Shown here: piece after piece, positions 17,667 to 26,134 of the stretch
Layout of the letters: the number at the start of each line of letters is the position of its first letter
How positions within the stretch are numbered: position 1 is the first letter of the stretch
From: CAZSSM01 sp964609385
Lineage (GTDB): Bacteria > Planctomycetota > Planctomycetia > Isosphaerales > Isosphaeraceae
Direction of reading: 5' to 3'
Assembly (NCBI GenBank): GCA_964609385.1
Contig: CAZSSM010000031.1
Coordinates: 1 to 64,000, forward strand
Length of the DNA: 64,000 nt
Program-made: the position numbers and the translations under genes
Notes under the pieces: model-generated
Databases searched by the model: none
What the model was told of the DNA's origin: nothing
The model's input: the letters and a program-made list of their open reading frames with translations, nothing else

Positions 17667-18181
17667 ATTATTTAATTTCAACATTTGAAAAACATTCATA
17701 TCCAAACAAGCTGCGATGGGATGGCTGATCCATCTCGTCGTTTCAGGCTTCGAGAGTCGGCCGGATTTTTCTCGACGAACGCCCCGAGATCAGACTGTGG
17801 TGGGGATCCGTTAGGAGTCCGTCGACTTTCCGGCCTTTTGAGCCGCTCGATGCAGGGTCGCCGCCGTCACAACCCGAACTGTTCGGACTGCCCGGCGCGC
17901 GAGGCTCCTCAACGGCCTTCTCATCAAAGAAGGTCGATTCCTCGATCCGTCGTGTCCGTATTTTCAAAGATCCCACGCTCCGCATCGATGGCGGACCATT
18001 AGTTCGGCCCGCTCCAGCGCCCCGTTTCGCGGTGTCGATTCGATGATCGGCGATCTCCCTCAACGCGTGATCCCCGGAGGATTTCCGGGCGTCCCAGCCC
18101 CACGGATCGAATGGGCCGGCGCGTCGGACGGGCGATCGTCGAACCGAACGACCCGGCGAGCTTCTCGAGGCGCTGTGATGC
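17667..18181. other. Intergenic region, no gene seen
   Basis: About 515 bases between malQ and the convergent HTH/membrane protein. The first 60 bases are AT-rich. Open frames on either strand are compositionally poor and resemble no family. No RNA gene or clear terminator was recognised. Confidence 0.4.
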
Positions 18182-19105
18182 TCATTCGAGTTGGGGCAGC
18201 GCACGCGACTCCAACGCGATCCGGCCCAGCGTTCGGACGTATCGATCGATCTCGACACGACTCGAGATTCGACCGTTGGGTCCCGCGAACCGCCCCGACA
18301 CCTCAAGGACGAGCCGACGACCGCGGAGCATCGCAAGGCCCGATGCCCAGGTCCGCCCGAGCCAACCGAAAGCCCCCACGATCCGGCGAATCGCCCCGAT
18401 CGCGCCCAGCACGATCGACCAGGCGATCATCCCGATAATCACAGGCGGCGCGATCAACAAGACGAGGACGGCCATCAGGACCCAACCGCCGGTCGTGATC
18501 GGCGGTCCCGATACCGGTTCGGGATCCGATCGCATGCCGGTCGCTTCTTCCAAATCCATCACGCAAGTTGGTTCCACCGGTTCGTCTCGATGGGTCTCGG
18601 ACGCGTCCGGGTTCGAGCCGGGATCATACACCCAGACGGCATGATCGCTCGACGGCCATTCGGTGGGAGCGATCAACACGACCCGTGTGGCCAGCGGAGG
18701 CTCCAATAAGAACTCATCCCGGACGGGATATTTACGCCCTGATACGCCGATTGTTGGGTCCGACCGCTCAGCCTGTACGCTTCGAACCGTTTTCGACGGG
18801 CGTTGATCAAGGACCGTACCACGATCTGCATGGCCGACGATCGGCTCTAAAGCTGTGCGTCGTGGTTCGATCGGACCGTTGCGTTCGAACAAGGCCTCGT
18901 GGACGCGGATCAGGAAATGGGTGTACGGATCCTCATCCTCAGGGTCATCGAGATCGGGGTCGAAGTCGGATCCGCGCTCGATCCAATCGTCGAAGGAGGC
19001 GCGATCGATCCCGAGCTGAAGACAGGCCAGGTCAAGTGGTGCTCCGGCCCGAAGCATATGGCAGAGCCGTGCCGTCAACCATCGATCGGGGCCCTCGCGA
19101 ACCAT
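18182..19105 (-). CDS. Hypothetical membrane protein with N-terminal HTH-like segment
   Basis: 307 aa. Residues about 10-45 (LTARLCHMLRAGAPLDLACL, then GIDRASFDDWIERG) look like the homeodomain-like helix-turn-helix that opens phage terminase small subunits and some regulators. The following acidic stretch (DFDPDLDDPEDEDPYTHFL) is also seen in such proteins. The middle (80-190) is unrecognised. A strong hydrophobic region at about 205-240 probably crosses the membrane twice, followed by a basic C-terminus. A DNA-reading module joined to a membrane segment is unusual. The start at 19105 has GAGG upstream. No neighbour suggests a function; a non-DNA-binding role for the N-terminal helices is equally possible. 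Confidence 0.55.
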   Translation of the reverse strand: MVREGPDRWLTARLCHMLRAGAPLDLACLQLGIDRASFDDWIERGSDFDPDLDDPEDEDPYTHFLIRVHEALFERNGPIEPRRTALEPIVGHADRGTVLDQRPSKTVRSVQAERSDPTIGVSGRKYPVRDEFLLEPPLATRVVLIAPTEWPSSDHAVWVYDPGSNPDASETHRDEPVEPTCVMDLEEATGMRSDPEPVSGPPITTGGWVLMAVLVLLIAPPVIIGMIAWSIVLGAIGAIRRIVGAFGWLGRTWASGLAMLRGRRLVLEVSGRFAGPNGRISSRVEIDRYVRTLGRIALESRALPQLE

Positions 19106-19413
19106 CCAACCCTCACAACTCTCTCGATCTTATACCCGGCCGATCTGCGCCACGACGCCCATGATCGATGCCGACAAGACAACATCAGGCGATGCGCCAG
19201 TCTGGTTCACGGATAAAATGGGCCAGACTCGACACGAGACCTTTTGACCAAATTGATCGACCCGATCCACCCGATCGATCGGACTCGGCCGGACCTCCAA
19301 CCGCGCCTGGATCGCGTGGTCGAATCACCCCAACTTGGATCACCTCTTGAGAGACTTCCCAACTCACTAACGATCTCGAGAGGCAAGTGACTATCAACTG
19401 ATGAGGACACCTC

Positions 19414-20472
19414 ATGAACGATGAGGACCAGTATTTCCGAACCTGGCTCGGCGAAATCGTCGACGCCTATCGTCCCGACGATCCCAAGTCGGCCGAGCCC
19501 CTGCTGGTGGCCTCGGACCGGCTCTTTGAGCTGGGCGACCTCTTCGGCTCGTCCGCGATCCGCGCCCTCGCCGAAGGGTCGATCCGAAAGGCGTCGATCC
19601 GAGTTCCGCACAAGATGATCGACTCGCCGATGATCGCCTACATCGGCCATCCGCACATCCATATCATGCTCTCACACTTGGATTTCATGGAGACTCCGGA
19701 GGGGATCGCCTCGCTGCTGATCGCATCGGAATTTCCTGGAGCGGTCTCAATCAATCCAGCGCATATCGGCTTCCGCCTGAAGGAGATATTTGGATCCCCG
19801 ATACTCGGGAAGGTCGAGTCGCTGAGCATCCATGGTCCCGGCCTCTCCCCCCGAACCATTGACGAACTTGTCGGCTCACCGCTTGCCCATCGACTCCGAC
19901 GGCTTGAACTGGATCGCGTGGAGTTGGAACCGGCCGATGTTCGGACATTGACCCGTGGCCCGTTCGAACAGCTCGAGATCCTGATGCTCCGTTCGAATCT
20001 CATAGGCAACGATGCGATCGAACTCTTGGCCGGAGCCGCTGCGCTAGGAAACCTCCGGGCACTCGATCTCGCCGAGAACCAGATCGGCAATGCTGGTGCC
20101 CGAGCCTTGGCGCGGTCGAGGACCTTGGCGTATCTGCAATGGTTGGACCTGAGCGGGAACATGATCGGCCATGAAGGGGCCTTGGAGTTCGGCGCGACTG
20201 ACGCGTTGCTGAGCCTGAGGGGACTCGACCTTCGGAGGAACACGATCCATGATCCCGAACTCGCCGCCTCGGTTCAGTCGATGCGCGTCGGCCCGCTCGA
20301 TCTGTTGCTGATGGACACCACCAACCCGTTAGGAGTCGTCCAGTATTATTCATTGTCCGGACTTGGGACGATTCGCGACATCCTCGCAACGGGGTCCGTC
20401 ATCGACACAGAAACCTTCGGCGAACCGGATGCCGAGGTGCCCACGACTCCAGACCAGCCGGATCGATGCTGA
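19414..20472 (+). CDS. Leucine-rich-repeat (RNase-inhibitor type) protein
   Basis: 352 aa, apparently cytosolic (no signal peptide). The N-terminal 80 residues are helical and unrecognised. From about residue 150 come repeats of 24-28 residues of the RI type: LESLSIHGPGLSPRTIDELV, LRRLELDRVELEPADVRTL, LEILMLRSNLIGNDAIELLA, LRALDLAENQIGNAGARALA, LQWLDLSGNMIGHEGALEF and LRGLDLRRNTIHDPELAA. These form a protein-binding horseshoe. Such LRR proteins are common in planctomycetes, often beside a TIGR02996-type domain, which I cannot affirm here. GAGGACACCTC before the ATG is a good ribosome site. Converges with treY. Confidence 0.75.
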   Translation: MNDEDQYFRTWLGEIVDAYRPDDPKSAEPLLVASDRLFELGDLFGSSAIRALAEGSIRKASIRVPHKMIDSPMIAYIGHPHIHIMLSHLDFMETPEGIASLLIASEFPGAVSINPAHIGFRLKEIFGSPILGKVESLSIHGPGLSPRTIDELVGSPLAHRLRRLELDRVELEPADVRTLTRGPFEQLEILMLRSNLIGNDAIELLAGAAALGNLRALDLAENQIGNAGARALARSRTLAYLQWLDLSGNMIGHEGALEFGATDALLSLRGLDLRRNTIHDPELAASVQSMRVGPLDLLLMDTTNPLGVVQYYSLSGLGTIRDILATGSVIDTETFGEPDAEVPTTPDQPDRC

Positions 20473-20501
20473 GATCTCGATCGTGGGCCGGCTCGGGAAG
20501 A

Positions 20502-23500
20502 TCACTCGAGATCGGCGTTGACGAGCAGGGCGACCGGGAGGACGTCGAAGAGCTGGGACAAGGGCAGGGCGGGGACGTCGTTCTCGAGGAGGACCGGCTC
20601 GTGGACCTCGTCGGTGAGCAGGTTGCGGAGCCGGGCGTTGGCGAGGGCTTCGGGTAGGACGAGGTGGGTCTGGCTCCAGACGTCGCCGAGGGGAGCGACC
20701 TCGGCGTGCTCACCCATCAAGGGAGCGACCAACCGCGCCACTGCGCTGAGGGCGAACTGGCCGTCGAGCTGGCGGAGCGAGGCAACGACCTGATAGCGCC
20801 GCTCGCCGTCGGCTTCCACAGCGCGGTAGGACCCGTTCTGATAGAGCGCGGGCTGTTGTCGACGATGATCGAGCACCGTGTAGATCAGATACAGCTTGAT
20901 GGCCCCTGAGGACGCGTCGCCGTAGAGGCGTCGGGCCAGTTCGGCGCGGGGGGTGCCGATCTCCAAGGAGCCGCGGAGGGCGTCGAGGATCCGACGTCGA
21001 CGGTCGAAATCGACCGGGCGTCGATTGTCGGGGTCAACGAGGCTGAAATCCCAGAGTTCGCACCCTTGGTAGATGTCGGGGATCCCGGGTGAGGTCAGCT
21101 TGAGCAGGGTCTGGCCAAGCGAGTGGACGATGCCAACCCGCGCCACATGACGGATGAACGGAACGATATCTTTCAGGAACGGATGGGCATCGGGGCTCTG
21201 AAGGATTTCTCGGACGAATGAGGTGAGGTTCTCGACGTATGACGGATCGATGTCGGTCCAAGTTGTGTTGACCTTCGCCTCACGGACGGCCTTGGCGATG
21301 TAGTCCTGGACGCGGAGGACGTAGTCGTTGGGTACGGCGATCGGCTCTTGGGGCTCGTCCGAATCGAAGTCGAGCAGTTCGAAGGGCCAAGTCCCGACCA
21401 GAATCTGATAGAGCAGATATTCTTCGCGGGCATCGGGCACGATCCGCTCGTCAGGCTGGGTGATCTTCTTACGCGCGTTCCAACGAGCCCAACGGGCCAG
21501 CCGAGTGTTCCACTCCTCGGGCAGTTCGCTGAGGACGTTGATCCGGATCCGGGTGTCCTCACCGCGCTTGGTGTCGTGGGTGGCGGTGGTCGAGAGCCCT
21601 GGCCAGCGATCCAGGCGCATCAGGTTGAGCTGGTGGAAAGCCTGAGGCGAGGTGCCGAAACGGGTCGGGTCGTTGCCGACCTCGTTGAGCGAGGCGAGGC
21701 GGAACTGTCGGTAGTTTGCCGTATCTTCCAGACCTTTGGCCATGATCGGACCGGTGGTCTGCTGGAAGCGAACGATGAAGGTGTCGAGGGTCTGCTGACT
21801 CTCGGCGGTGAGGGCCAACGGTAATTCGCCGAGCAGGGCGTCTTGGAGGAACTGAAAGACCGAGGCGTCGATGGTGGGGATCCGTTGCCGGGCGCGGGCG
21901 ACGGCCTGCTCGACGAAGGCGCGGTCGCGGGGCTCGACGACGTCGCCGGGCCGGTGATAGGTCCGGTAAACGGGGAACCAGGCGATCACCTCGCGGAGGG
22001 CGCGTCGGAGGTCGTTGAGCGTGAAGTCGCGGCTGTTCCGACTCGACTCGGAGACCCGATTGAGGCTCCGGGCCAAGGTGTTCAGCTCGCTCGCTAGGGC
22101 CGAGCGGGCGATCAATTGCTTGGCCTGATAGGTGACCTCGACGAAGCTGTCGCGGTCGCCGGTGAACTCGACATAGGTCGTGCTGATCGGCTCGGAGCCG
22201 TTGGGGTCGACGAAGAGGCCGTTGAGGGCGTTGAGGAACTCGTAGCCGACGGTGCCGTCGATGGGCCAATGGACCGGCAGTTCCTCACCACGGCTCAGGA
22301 TCTTCTCAGCGACGATCGGGTACCGGGCGAACAGGGAGGAGTTGTCCTCCTCCAGGTCCATGGAGTGGAGCCGCTTGAGGTACGGTTCAACGGCGTACCA
22401 GGGTGGCAAGGCGTTCGACAATGAGGACGGATCGGAGATCCCGGAGGGGTCGGGGCTCTCGGCGACATCGCCTTCCAAGTTCGCCGCGTCGATCCGGGGA
22501 CGGTCTGTTGGGTCGACCGGCTCGGGGTTTGTCGGTGTATCGGTCAATGAGGGTTGGGCTTCGAGGAGCTCCTGGTAACGGCTCCGGCACTGTCGGAGGA
22601 AAATCTCGTGCTGGAGCCGCTCGAAGTACTCGGAGGGGTCGGCCAGTCCATCGGGGTGGTCGATCCGAAGGCAAGAGACGTTGCCTTGGGCGACCCAGTC
22701 GAGGATCAGGTCGTGGGTGGCCAGGAAGACGGGGGGGTCTTCGGTCCGGAGCCCGGCCAGCTCGTTAATATCGAAGAAGCGTCGGTAGTTGATCTCTTCG
22801 CTGGCGACCCGCCAGTAGGCCAGCCGGTAGTGCTGGGCCTCAAGGATGGTGTGCAACGCATCGAAGCTTCGGGGGTCGCCAGGTATGCCTTGGAGCCGGT
22901 CGATGGTCCGGTCGATCATCGCGGCGATGGGCGGGCAGTCCTCGATGAGCCGTGCGATCCGTCGCTTGATGACGGCGGTTTCCAGGAGGGTTCGCTGGCG
23001 AATCTCAGCGAAGGTTTTGTGCTGCTGGGGAACCGGCAGGTTCTCGGAGGAGGCCAAGATGCTCCGATATTCCAGGAGGTAGGGTTGGTCGCCCTCATCG
23101 AACTGGAGGGCCAACTCGTCCAATTGATCGAGCGAAGCGCCGAGGATCTGAGCGTAGCTGGAGGCACAGAGCGGGAGCTTGTGATCATAGTACTGGAGGA
23201 AGAAGGCCCCGTCCTCGCGGGCCAACCGGAGCTTACCCGCCTCCAAGACCAGGCCGTACTGATTCTCCAGGATCGGGAGCAGGACACGCCCCTCCAGTTC
23301 CTCCTTGACCGGATGCCAGTCGATATCGAAGAAGTGGGCCGAGGGCGCTAAGGGGCCGTTCTCCAAGACATCCAACCAGTATTTGTTGGGTCCAACGATG
23401 CCCATATGGTTGGGGACGACGTCGAGGACGCGACGCATACCGCGTGCCTCGAGCGCATCGACGAGACGCTGGTGGTCGTCCTCACCACCGAGTTCGGTGT

Positions 23501-23807
23501 TGACATGGCTATGGTCGAAGACGTCATAGCCGTGCGTGCTACCCGGTCGCGCCTCCAGGTAAGGCGAGAAATATGTGTCGCTGATGCCGAGGACCTCGAG
23601 ATAGTCGAGAATCTCCACCACCCTTGTGAACGGGAACCCCTCGTGGACCTGGAGCCGGTAAGTGACCCGAGGACGTTGCGGCGGATCCTCCGAGCGAACC
23701 TGCTCCCAGAGTTGATGCGCGAGTGCCTCGGCCGGCTCGAGGGACTGGGACGCCGGCGAGCCGTTAGTGGCCATCGCCTCGCGTTCGTCGGCACGCGATT
23801 CGTCCAT
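20502..23807 (-). CDS. treY: Malto-oligosyltrehalose synthase TreY
   Basis: Isomerises the reducing-end alpha-1,4 bond of maltooligosaccharides to an alpha,alpha-1,1 bond, the first step of the TreY-TreZ trehalose route (GH13). 1,101 aa, longer than the usual 700-950. Marks: TYRLQVHEGFPFTRVVEIL and GISDTYFSPYLEARPGSTHGY near the N-terminus, VLDVVPNHMGI, the nucleophile Asp383 in CLRIDHPDGLADPSEYF, the acid/base region VAEKILSRGEELP (about 499-511), the GTVGYEFLNALNGLF block and KGLEDTANYR. A low-complexity linker (about 418-466, rich in Pro, Asp and Ser) interrupts the barrel, and a 40-residue extension precedes it. ATG at 23807 has GGAAGGAG upstream; ATG at 23774 is possible. The partner treZ is not in the window. 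Confidence 0.94.
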   Translation of the reverse strand: MDESRADEREAMATNGSPASQSLEPAEALAHQLWEQVRSEDPPQRPRVTYRLQVHEGFPFTRVVEILDYLEVLGISDTYFSPYLEARPGSTHGYDVFDHSHVNTELGGEDDHQRLVDALEARGMRRVLDVVPNHMGIVGPNKYWLDVLENGPLAPSAHFFDIDWHPVKEELEGRVLLPILENQYGLVLEAGKLRLAREDGAFFLQYYDHKLPLCASSYAQILGASLDQLDELALQFDEGDQPYLLEYRSILASSENLPVPQQHKTFAEIRQRTLLETAVIKRRIARLIEDCPPIAAMIDRTIDRLQGIPGDPRSFDALHTILEAQHYRLAYWRVASEEINYRRFFDINELAGLRTEDPPVFLATHDLILDWVAQGNVSCLRIDHPDGLADPSEYFERLQHEIFLRQCRSRYQELLEAQPSLTDTPTNPEPVDPTDRPRIDAANLEGDVAESPDPSGISDPSSLSNALPPWYAVEPYLKRLHSMDLEEDNSSLFARYPIVAEKILSRGEELPVHWPIDGTVGYEFLNALNGLFVDPNGSEPISTTYVEFTGDRDSFVEVTYQAKQLIARSALASELNTLARSLNRVSESSRNSRDFTLNDLRRALREVIAWFPVYRTYHRPGDVVEPRDRAFVEQAVARARQRIPTIDASVFQFLQDALLGELPLALTAESQQTLDTFIVRFQQTTGPIMAKGLEDTANYRQFRLASLNEVGNDPTRFGTSPQAFHQLNLMRLDRWPGLSTTATHDTKRGEDTRIRINVLSELPEEWNTRLARWARWNARKKITQPDERIVPDAREEYLLYQILVGTWPFELLDFDSDEPQEPIAVPNDYVLRVQDYIAKAVREAKVNTTWTDIDPSYVENLTSFVREILQSPDAHPFLKDIVPFIRHVARVGIVHSLGQTLLKLTSPGIPDIYQGCELWDFSLVDPDNRRPVDFDRRRRILDALRGSLEIGTPRAELARRLYGDASSGAIKLYLIYTVLDHRRQQPALYQNGSYRAVEADGERRYQVVASLRQLDGQFALSAVARLVAPLMGEHAEVAPLGDVWSQTHLVLPEALANARLRNLLTDEVHEPVLLENDVPALPLSQLFDVLPVALLVNADLE

Positions 23808-24081
23808 GGGCCGGTCTCTCCTTCCGATGCAGAATCAAATCCCAATGGTGACCGACCGACGTCTGGGCAGGTGGTCGGGTATACGGATCGCAATGAGTCT
23901 ACAACGATCCTCGTCCGATCTCACTAGAGCGATTCGTATGCCGAGCTCGGAATCGCTCGACGCTTCTGTCCAGGGCGTCCTCATAGCTGGACGACTAGTG
24001 ACGCGATCAGCTTGAGTTCGAGGAGTGAATCGACCGAGTATCGGCCCAATCGAGATTGATCACAGCGAGTTCAAGGCGACC

Positions 24082-24118
24082 GGGACTCGGATGCACCGCG
24101 GGGTGCGATCCGAGTCCC
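24082..24118. terminator. Strong 16-bp hairpin between the 81-aa gene and treY
   Basis: Arms GGGACTCGGAT/ATCCGAGTCCC and an inner GCACC/GGTGC stem close on a GCGG loop, with one bulged G. It lies 90 bases downstream of the small minus-strand gene and about 275 bases upstream of treY, so it likely ends the former transcript. No T-run. Confidence 0.55.
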
Positions 24119-24209
24119 AAGCCTGATGAGTGATCGAACGATGAGGGCTGGATAAGAGGATACCAGAGCGTTCTGTCGTCATTTGCCTGGTGCCTGCAGG
24201 CAGACCGAC

Positions 24210-24455
24210 TCAGTTGTCCTCTGGAGAAACGCTTTCCTTGAGAGCCAGTTGGTTGACGATCGTGGCGGCGTCTTCAGCGCGGGATTCCGAGCCATACTTG
24301 GCGACGATCGCCGAGTGAGAGCCATCGGTGTAGACGCCGACGACCCCGAAGAGCCCCTTGACCGGAACCATCTCGGCGCGGACGTAGAGGCCCGAGCGGA
24401 TCAGGGCGGCCAGGTTGTATTGCCAGAGTTGGGTTTCCGCAAGCTTCATCGCCAT
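24210..24455 (-). CDS. Small conserved-looking hypothetical protein
   Basis: 81 aa, soluble, with balanced composition and a plausible alpha/beta pattern: an N-terminal helix (LAETQLWQYNLAALIRSGL), strands YVRAEMVPVKGLFGVVGVYT and HSAIVAKYGSE, and a C-terminal helix AEDAATIVNQLAL. AAGGGGC precedes the ATG at a suitable distance. I recognise no family. It is upstream of treY on the same strand but separated from it by 400 bases and a strong hairpin, so it is probably an independent unit. Confidence 0.6.
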   Translation of the reverse strand: MAMKLAETQLWQYNLAALIRSGLYVRAEMVPVKGLFGVVGVYTDGSHSAIVAKYGSESRAEDAATIVNQLALKESVSPEDN

Positions 24456-25015
24456 CTCATGCCCCTTCAGCTTCGTGACGAGCGTTTGGGTGAGTGATGT
24501 CGTCTTATTGTGGAGACCGGATCACCATCGGCAAGCCAGTGTGAACTGGAAGCCGCGTGATCCGATCTGTCTTGTCATGAAGCGGTCCGAAGAACCCGGC
24601 TCGGACAACGCGTCGATTCGCCAGGCGGATGGTCTCGGAAGATCAAGCCCCTCGACTGAGGAAGAGCCCATGGGGGTCGTAGAGGTTCGCTGATGCCACC
24701 GAGTCTAAGCTCAGTTTACAACGATCTCCGGCTGTTGTGTCGACCGAGAAATCTGCCATAGGGGCCCTAGCAAAGGAGGGGCCAGAGCGATCGATGCCGG
24801 CCTGTCATCAAGGCCCGGTCGCTTCCGTTTCGTGCGGAACATACCGCCCTGTATTGATTTAGGTTTCATATCCGCCAAAGACAAACCGAGACGATTTACC
24901 GAAACTCTCAAGAAACGTTCAACCATGACGTCCTTCGAGACGGCTTGGGTCTGCCGGAGAGATCGTCAGATCGTGCCGAAGTGGCGGGCAACAAATTGCC
25001 GGGTGAAAAGCCGGC
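24456..25015. other. Intergenic region, no gene seen
   Basis: 560 bases between the 3' end of the ROK-family gene and the small 81-aa gene, both on minus. No open frame with a ribosome site or family resemblance and no RNA gene was found. The promoter of the 81-aa gene should lie near its low end. Confidence 0.35.
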
Positions 25016-26134
25016 TCAGCGAAGGGGGGACGGAGCTTCGAAGCGCTGACGAACCGCAGCAATCATTCCCAAGGGCACGACCCGCTCGCCGCAACGAGCG
25101 GGCAGGATCTCGACATGGTCACGGAAGGGGGCGAAGACGTGTTCGCTCAACGATTGTTTGAGCGGATCGAACCAGAGCGGTTCGGGTAAAAGAGCGACGC
25201 CTCCGCCGACGATGAGCCGCTGGGGGGCCAGCAATGTGACGACCTGGGCCAGGCCGATCCCGAGCGTCCGAGCGCCCGTTCGAAGGATCGCGGCCGCTTC
25301 ATCGTCGCCATCGAGAGCCGCCGCACCCAGTTCGCGAGCGGAGACCTTCATGGGATCGCCGTCGACTCGGGAGAGCAAGAGATCGCTTTTTATAGCGAGT
25401 TGAGAGGATGCCTCGCGACGTCGGTGTGCCAGGCTCCGCCCTCGGAGGTCCAGGGCCCAGCCCGAGGCGAGCGACTCGAGCGTGACCAGGCGCCCTGAGT
25501 CGTCAGCGATCCGGAGGTGGCCGACCTCCAAGGCGCCCCGGCCAGCGCCCCGGTAGATCGCGCCGTCGAGCACGAGGCCGCCGCCGATTCCGCTGCCGAC
25601 GGTCACATAAACGACCGGATCGGCCTCGAGGCCGGCCCCGAAACATGCTTCGCCCAGCGCGGCGGCGTCGGCGTCGTTCTCCAGGACGACCAGCCGATCG
25701 ATCAGGGCCGTCCGCGCCCAGCCCTCGATATCGATGTCGTCCCAACCGGTGATCTGGTGCGAGCAGACGACCCGACCTCGGGAGCGGTCGACCGGTCCGC
25801 CGAAGCCGATCCCGATCGCGATGAGCCGCTCAGGGTCCCAACGCGGGCCGTGGCCGGAGATCGATCGGCCGTCGTCGACACCTCGGCGATCGCGGATCTC
25901 GGCCCAGAGCGTCTCAATGGCTCGACGGATACCGAGGGCCCCTTGAGCCGGATCGACCTGGGTCCGTCCCTGATCGAAGAACGTCCCGTGTAAATCGGCC
26001 ACGACCACCTGAAGCTTGGTGCCGCCGATCTCGACGACCAGGCAGGTGGGCTGTTCCAATGAGGACGCCCCGACCGAGGACTCCTGTGACGAACCCCCAA
26101 CGAATTCCGAGGACTGCGCCCGCGCCATGGACAT
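25016..26134 (-). CDS. ROK family sugar kinase / glucokinase-like protein
   Basis: About 372 aa, actin-like ATPase fold. Phosphate-binding LVVEIGGTKLQVVVADL, the second motif FGGPVDRSRGRVV, catalytic Asp region LENDADAAALGEACFGAG, YVTVGSGIGGGLVLDG and EVGHLRI place it in ROK. The family's Cys-rich zinc motif (CxCGxxGCxE) is missing: after GHLRI comes DDSGRLVTLESLASG with no Cys. This sets it apart from classical NagC/glucokinase members and makes the exact sugar uncertain. GGAG lies 7 bases before ATG 26134, giving a 30-residue low-complexity leader; a TTG nearer the fold (about 26059) is an alternative. Its start overlaps that of the divergent membrane protein. No DNA-binding domain, so a kinase rather than a repressor. 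Confidence 0.82.
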   Translation of the reverse strand: MSMARAQSSEFVGGSSQESSVGASSLEQPTCLVVEIGGTKLQVVVADLHGTFFDQGRTQVDPAQGALGIRRAIETLWAEIRDRRGVDDGRSISGHGPRWDPERLIAIGIGFGGPVDRSRGRVVCSHQITGWDDIDIEGWARTALIDRLVVLENDADAAALGEACFGAGLEADPVVYVTVGSGIGGGLVLDGAIYRGAGRGALEVGHLRIADDSGRLVTLESLASGWALDLRGRSLAHRRREASSQLAIKSDLLLSRVDGDPMKVSARELGAAALDGDDEAAAILRTGARTLGIGLAQVVTLLAPQRLIVGGGVALLPEPLWFDPLKQSLSEHVFAPFRDHVEILPARCGERVVPLGMIAAVRQRFEAPSPLR

